Assembly (NCBI GenBank): GCA_017411805.1
Contig: JAFQPI010000028.1
Location: 1-40,946, forward strand
Length of the DNA stretch: 40,946 nt
Source of the DNA: Clostridia bacterium
GTDB taxonomy: Bacteria; Bacillota; Clostridia; Oscillospirales; CAG-272
Direction: 5' to 3'
In this document: piece after piece, positions 39,608-40,946 of the stretch
Numbering within the stretch: the stretch's first letter is position 1
Layout: every line of letters starts with the position of its first letter
Notes under the pieces: model-generated
Told to the model about the DNA's origin: nothing
The model's database searches: none
What the model saw: the letters and a program-made list of their open reading frames with translations, nothing else
Program-made: the position numbers and the translations under genes

Positions 39608-40343
39608 AATTGAAAAGCTTTCCGCCTCATACGGCAAAAAGCAGGTGCTTTTCGATATCAGCGCCGTGATCGAGCGCGGAAAATTCACCGCCATAATTGG
39701 CAGAAACGGCTCGGGAAAATCGACCCTCCTCTCCTGCATTGCCTCGCTTCACAGCTATTCGGGCAAGATCACGCTCGGCGGTCGCGATATCTCCTCGATC
39801 AGCCGCCGCGAACGCGCAAAAGCACTCTCTTTTCTGCCTCAGAACCTGCCGATCACGCCGTTTACCGTTGCCGAGACCGTCGCCTTTGGCAGAGAGCCTT
39901 ATACCGATCTTACGGGAAAGCTCTCCGACCTTGACAAAAAAGCCGTCTGCCGTGCCATCGAGCAATGCGGGATCGCGCATCTTTCGGATAAAAGGCTCGG
40001 CGAGATCTCGGGCGGCGAGAGACAGATGGCGTATCTCGCCATGATGATGGCGCAGAACGCCGCGATCTTACTGCTCGACGAGCCGACTACGTATATGGAC
40101 GCGCCAAACGCGCGCGAGCTTCTCTCCGCGCTCACACTCGCACGTGACGGAGGAAAGACCGTGTTGGCTGTTATGCACGATCTGACTCAGGCTATAAAAT
40201 ACGCCGACAACGTCATTCTTCTCGACTCGGGCAGACCCGTCTTCTCGGGAAGCCGCGATGCGATCCTGCAATCGGGCGAGATCGAGCGCGTAATGGGCGT
40301 TGAGTCACATCGACTCGCCGACGGACAATACGTATTTCTCTGA
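39600..40343 (+). CDS. ABC importer ATPase, FepC/BtuD type
   Basis: A 247-residue ATPase. Walker A is GRNGSGKST (34-42), the signature SGGERQMAYLAMMMAQ is at about 140, and Walker B ILLLDEPTTYMD follows, with the switch histidine in VMHDLTQAIKYAD. It powers import by the permease encoded just upstream, whose last 8 bases overlap its ATG. This closes a three-gene operon that ends in a terminator. Confidence 0.95.
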   Translation: MLKIEKLSASYGKKQVLFDISAVIERGKFTAIIGRNGSGKSTLLSCIASLHSYSGKITLGGRDISSISRRERAKALSFLPQNLPITPFTVAETVAFGREPYTDLTGKLSDLDKKAVCRAIEQCGIAHLSDKRLGEISGGERQMAYLAMMMAQNAAILLLDEPTTYMDAPNARELLSALTLARDGGKTVLAVMHDLTQAIKYADNVILLDSGRPVFSGSRDAILQSGEIERVMGVESHRLADGQYVFL

Positions 40344-40349
40344 ATAATA

Positions 40350-40375
40350 AAAAGAGGCTTGCAAGCCTCTTTTTA
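40350..40375. terminator. Bidirectional terminator
   Basis: AAAAAGAGGCT, TGCA, AGCCTCTTTTT, an almost fully palindromic stem that ends the ABC operon and faces the convergent metallophosphoesterase remnant. Confidence 0.92.
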
Positions 40376-40805
40376 TTCGTCAAAAACCAAGCAATTGACC
40401 TTATGCGACTTGACTGTGCAAGCGTCGATGGCTATGATACCTTCCGCGTAAAAGGGATCGTATACCGCATCCTCGCCCTGCTCGCTGCAGATCCCGCTTA
40501 TATGCGCGTGACCCCAGGCGGATCGGCAATGACCGCATACTACCGTCTTTCCGGGCTCGTTTATACCGCGCAGGCAGGATATCTCCATGCCGTTTCTCCA
40601 GCGCGCGCGATGCCACTCGCTCTCATCCGCCTCGCGCCAATTCTCATTATAGCTGTAAACAGCCTTCATTTCCTCGATTTTCACGTCAACGGGTATCCAT
40701 CCGTGGCAGAAAACGTATTTTTCCGTTTCGTAATAATTCACAGCGGAGGGGAGCAGCTCGCGGTAAAAGCCCGACTCCCTGACCCTTTCGATCAGCTTGT
40801 TTGGA
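40373..40805 (-). pseudogene. C-terminal part of a metallophosphoesterase, split by a mobile element
   Basis: The frame is open for about 144 codons, reading YPNKLIERVRESGFYRELLPS then YVFCHGWIPVD, ARWRNGMEISC, GKTVVCGHCRSAWGHAH, and IIAIDACTVKSHKVNCLVFDE at the end. This resembles the C-terminal half of serine/threonine-phosphatase-like metallophosphoesterases (HGW and GH-x motifs). The N-terminal half, which should contain the metal motifs DxH and GNH, is absent. At 40806 the sequence changes abruptly to the left end of the TA-flanked element, and the frame meets a TAG within it. Any shorter start, such as GTG 40741 (122 residues), would give only the C-terminal piece. The N-terminal half may lie beyond the window. 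Confidence 0.75.
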
Positions 40806-40946
40806 TAGCCGTACGGGAGTCGAACCTAATTGCCTCACGGCGATTACTTTTCGCGTATTTCGGCGTGCTTTTACTCGCAAGGTTAATACCTTGCTTCGCA
40901 AAATCCCACCAAAATCCATCAAAAATTAATTCGCCGTGAGGTGCGA
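40806..40946. mobile_element. TA-flanked MITE with tRNA-like end, second copy (cut by window end)
   Basis: The 141 bases from TAGCCGTACGGGAGTCGAAC to the window end match 31640-31780 with five substitutions and no gaps (about 96%). The insertion lies within the metallophosphoesterase gene at a TA. Confidence 0.88.

Overview
The window looks like a chromosomal segment of a spore-forming, gut-type Clostridia (Firmicutes), probably uncultured. The base composition is moderate in GC. It carries spoIIR, a PTS-type sugar uptake system, AGGAG-type ribosome binding sites, and many promoters that match TTGACA-17-TATAAT exactly or nearly so. No rRNA, true tRNA, phage or integrase gene is visible. Species-level placement is not possible from sequence reading alone.

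Layout. 1-355: end of a possible SPFH-type gene and a small ribbon-helix-helix-like protein. 354-1632 (minus): HTH/membrane regulator overlapping an MgtC-like membrane protein. 1895-3649: zinc-ribbon, membrane-anchored repeat protein. 3687-5471 (minus): holA and a glycerophosphodiesterase. 5535-5864: MITE-like element. 5956-8776 (minus): DUF4304-like protein, then an unknown membrane protein and cysE. 8986-11858 (minus): PfoR-like PTS IIC and a ribulokinase-type kinase. 12045-14565 (minus): serA and serC, which with cysE give most of serine-to-cysteine synthesis. 14815-17392 (minus): acyltransferase and GltS-like symporter. 17584-20313 (minus): tmk, a membrane protein and a lipoprotein. 20437-21246 (minus): second glycerophosphodiesterase. 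21433-22560: mazF, then hairpin arrays and a par-like type I toxin-antitoxin module. 22676-27506: class II aldolase, two sugar isomerase/epimerase-like TIM barrels and a secreted beta-helix lipoprotein. These face a GH127-like glycosidase (27605-29476), so the block is probably for plant or host glycan use. 29615-34321: ptsH, ptsI, EIIA-Glc and EIICB, a complete glucose/GlcNAc-type phosphorelay interrupted by two repeat elements. 34695-35834 (minus): membrane-anchored propeller-like protein. 35985-37409: spoIIR and a ribulose/allulose-phosphate 3-epimerase. 37693-40343: iron-siderophore/heme/cobalamin-type ABC importer. 40373-40805 (minus): 3' part of a metallophosphoesterase gene cut by a mobile element that runs off the window end.

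The genes are mostly ordinary. The unusual content is between them, in several families of structured repeats. (1) Hairpin arrays in which the stem sequence changes from unit to unit while a short linker stays constant (GTTAAGA or GTTAATA; a separate array uses CGATA). (2) A palindrome of the form AATTTCC...GGAAATT followed by ACCTT-like sequence and, in several copies, 7-bp tandem repeats that differ by locus. (3) A TA-flanked, about 278-bp element whose termini resemble the T-loop and acceptor end of a tRNA, present twice at about 96% identity and splitting a gene in one case. (4) Two MITE-like elements whose conserved arms each hold a variable hairpin. (5) A compact chromosomal module with the full layout of the pAD1 par system: convergent consensus promoters, 12-bp direct repeats, shared bidirectional terminator and a 28-residue membrane peptide.
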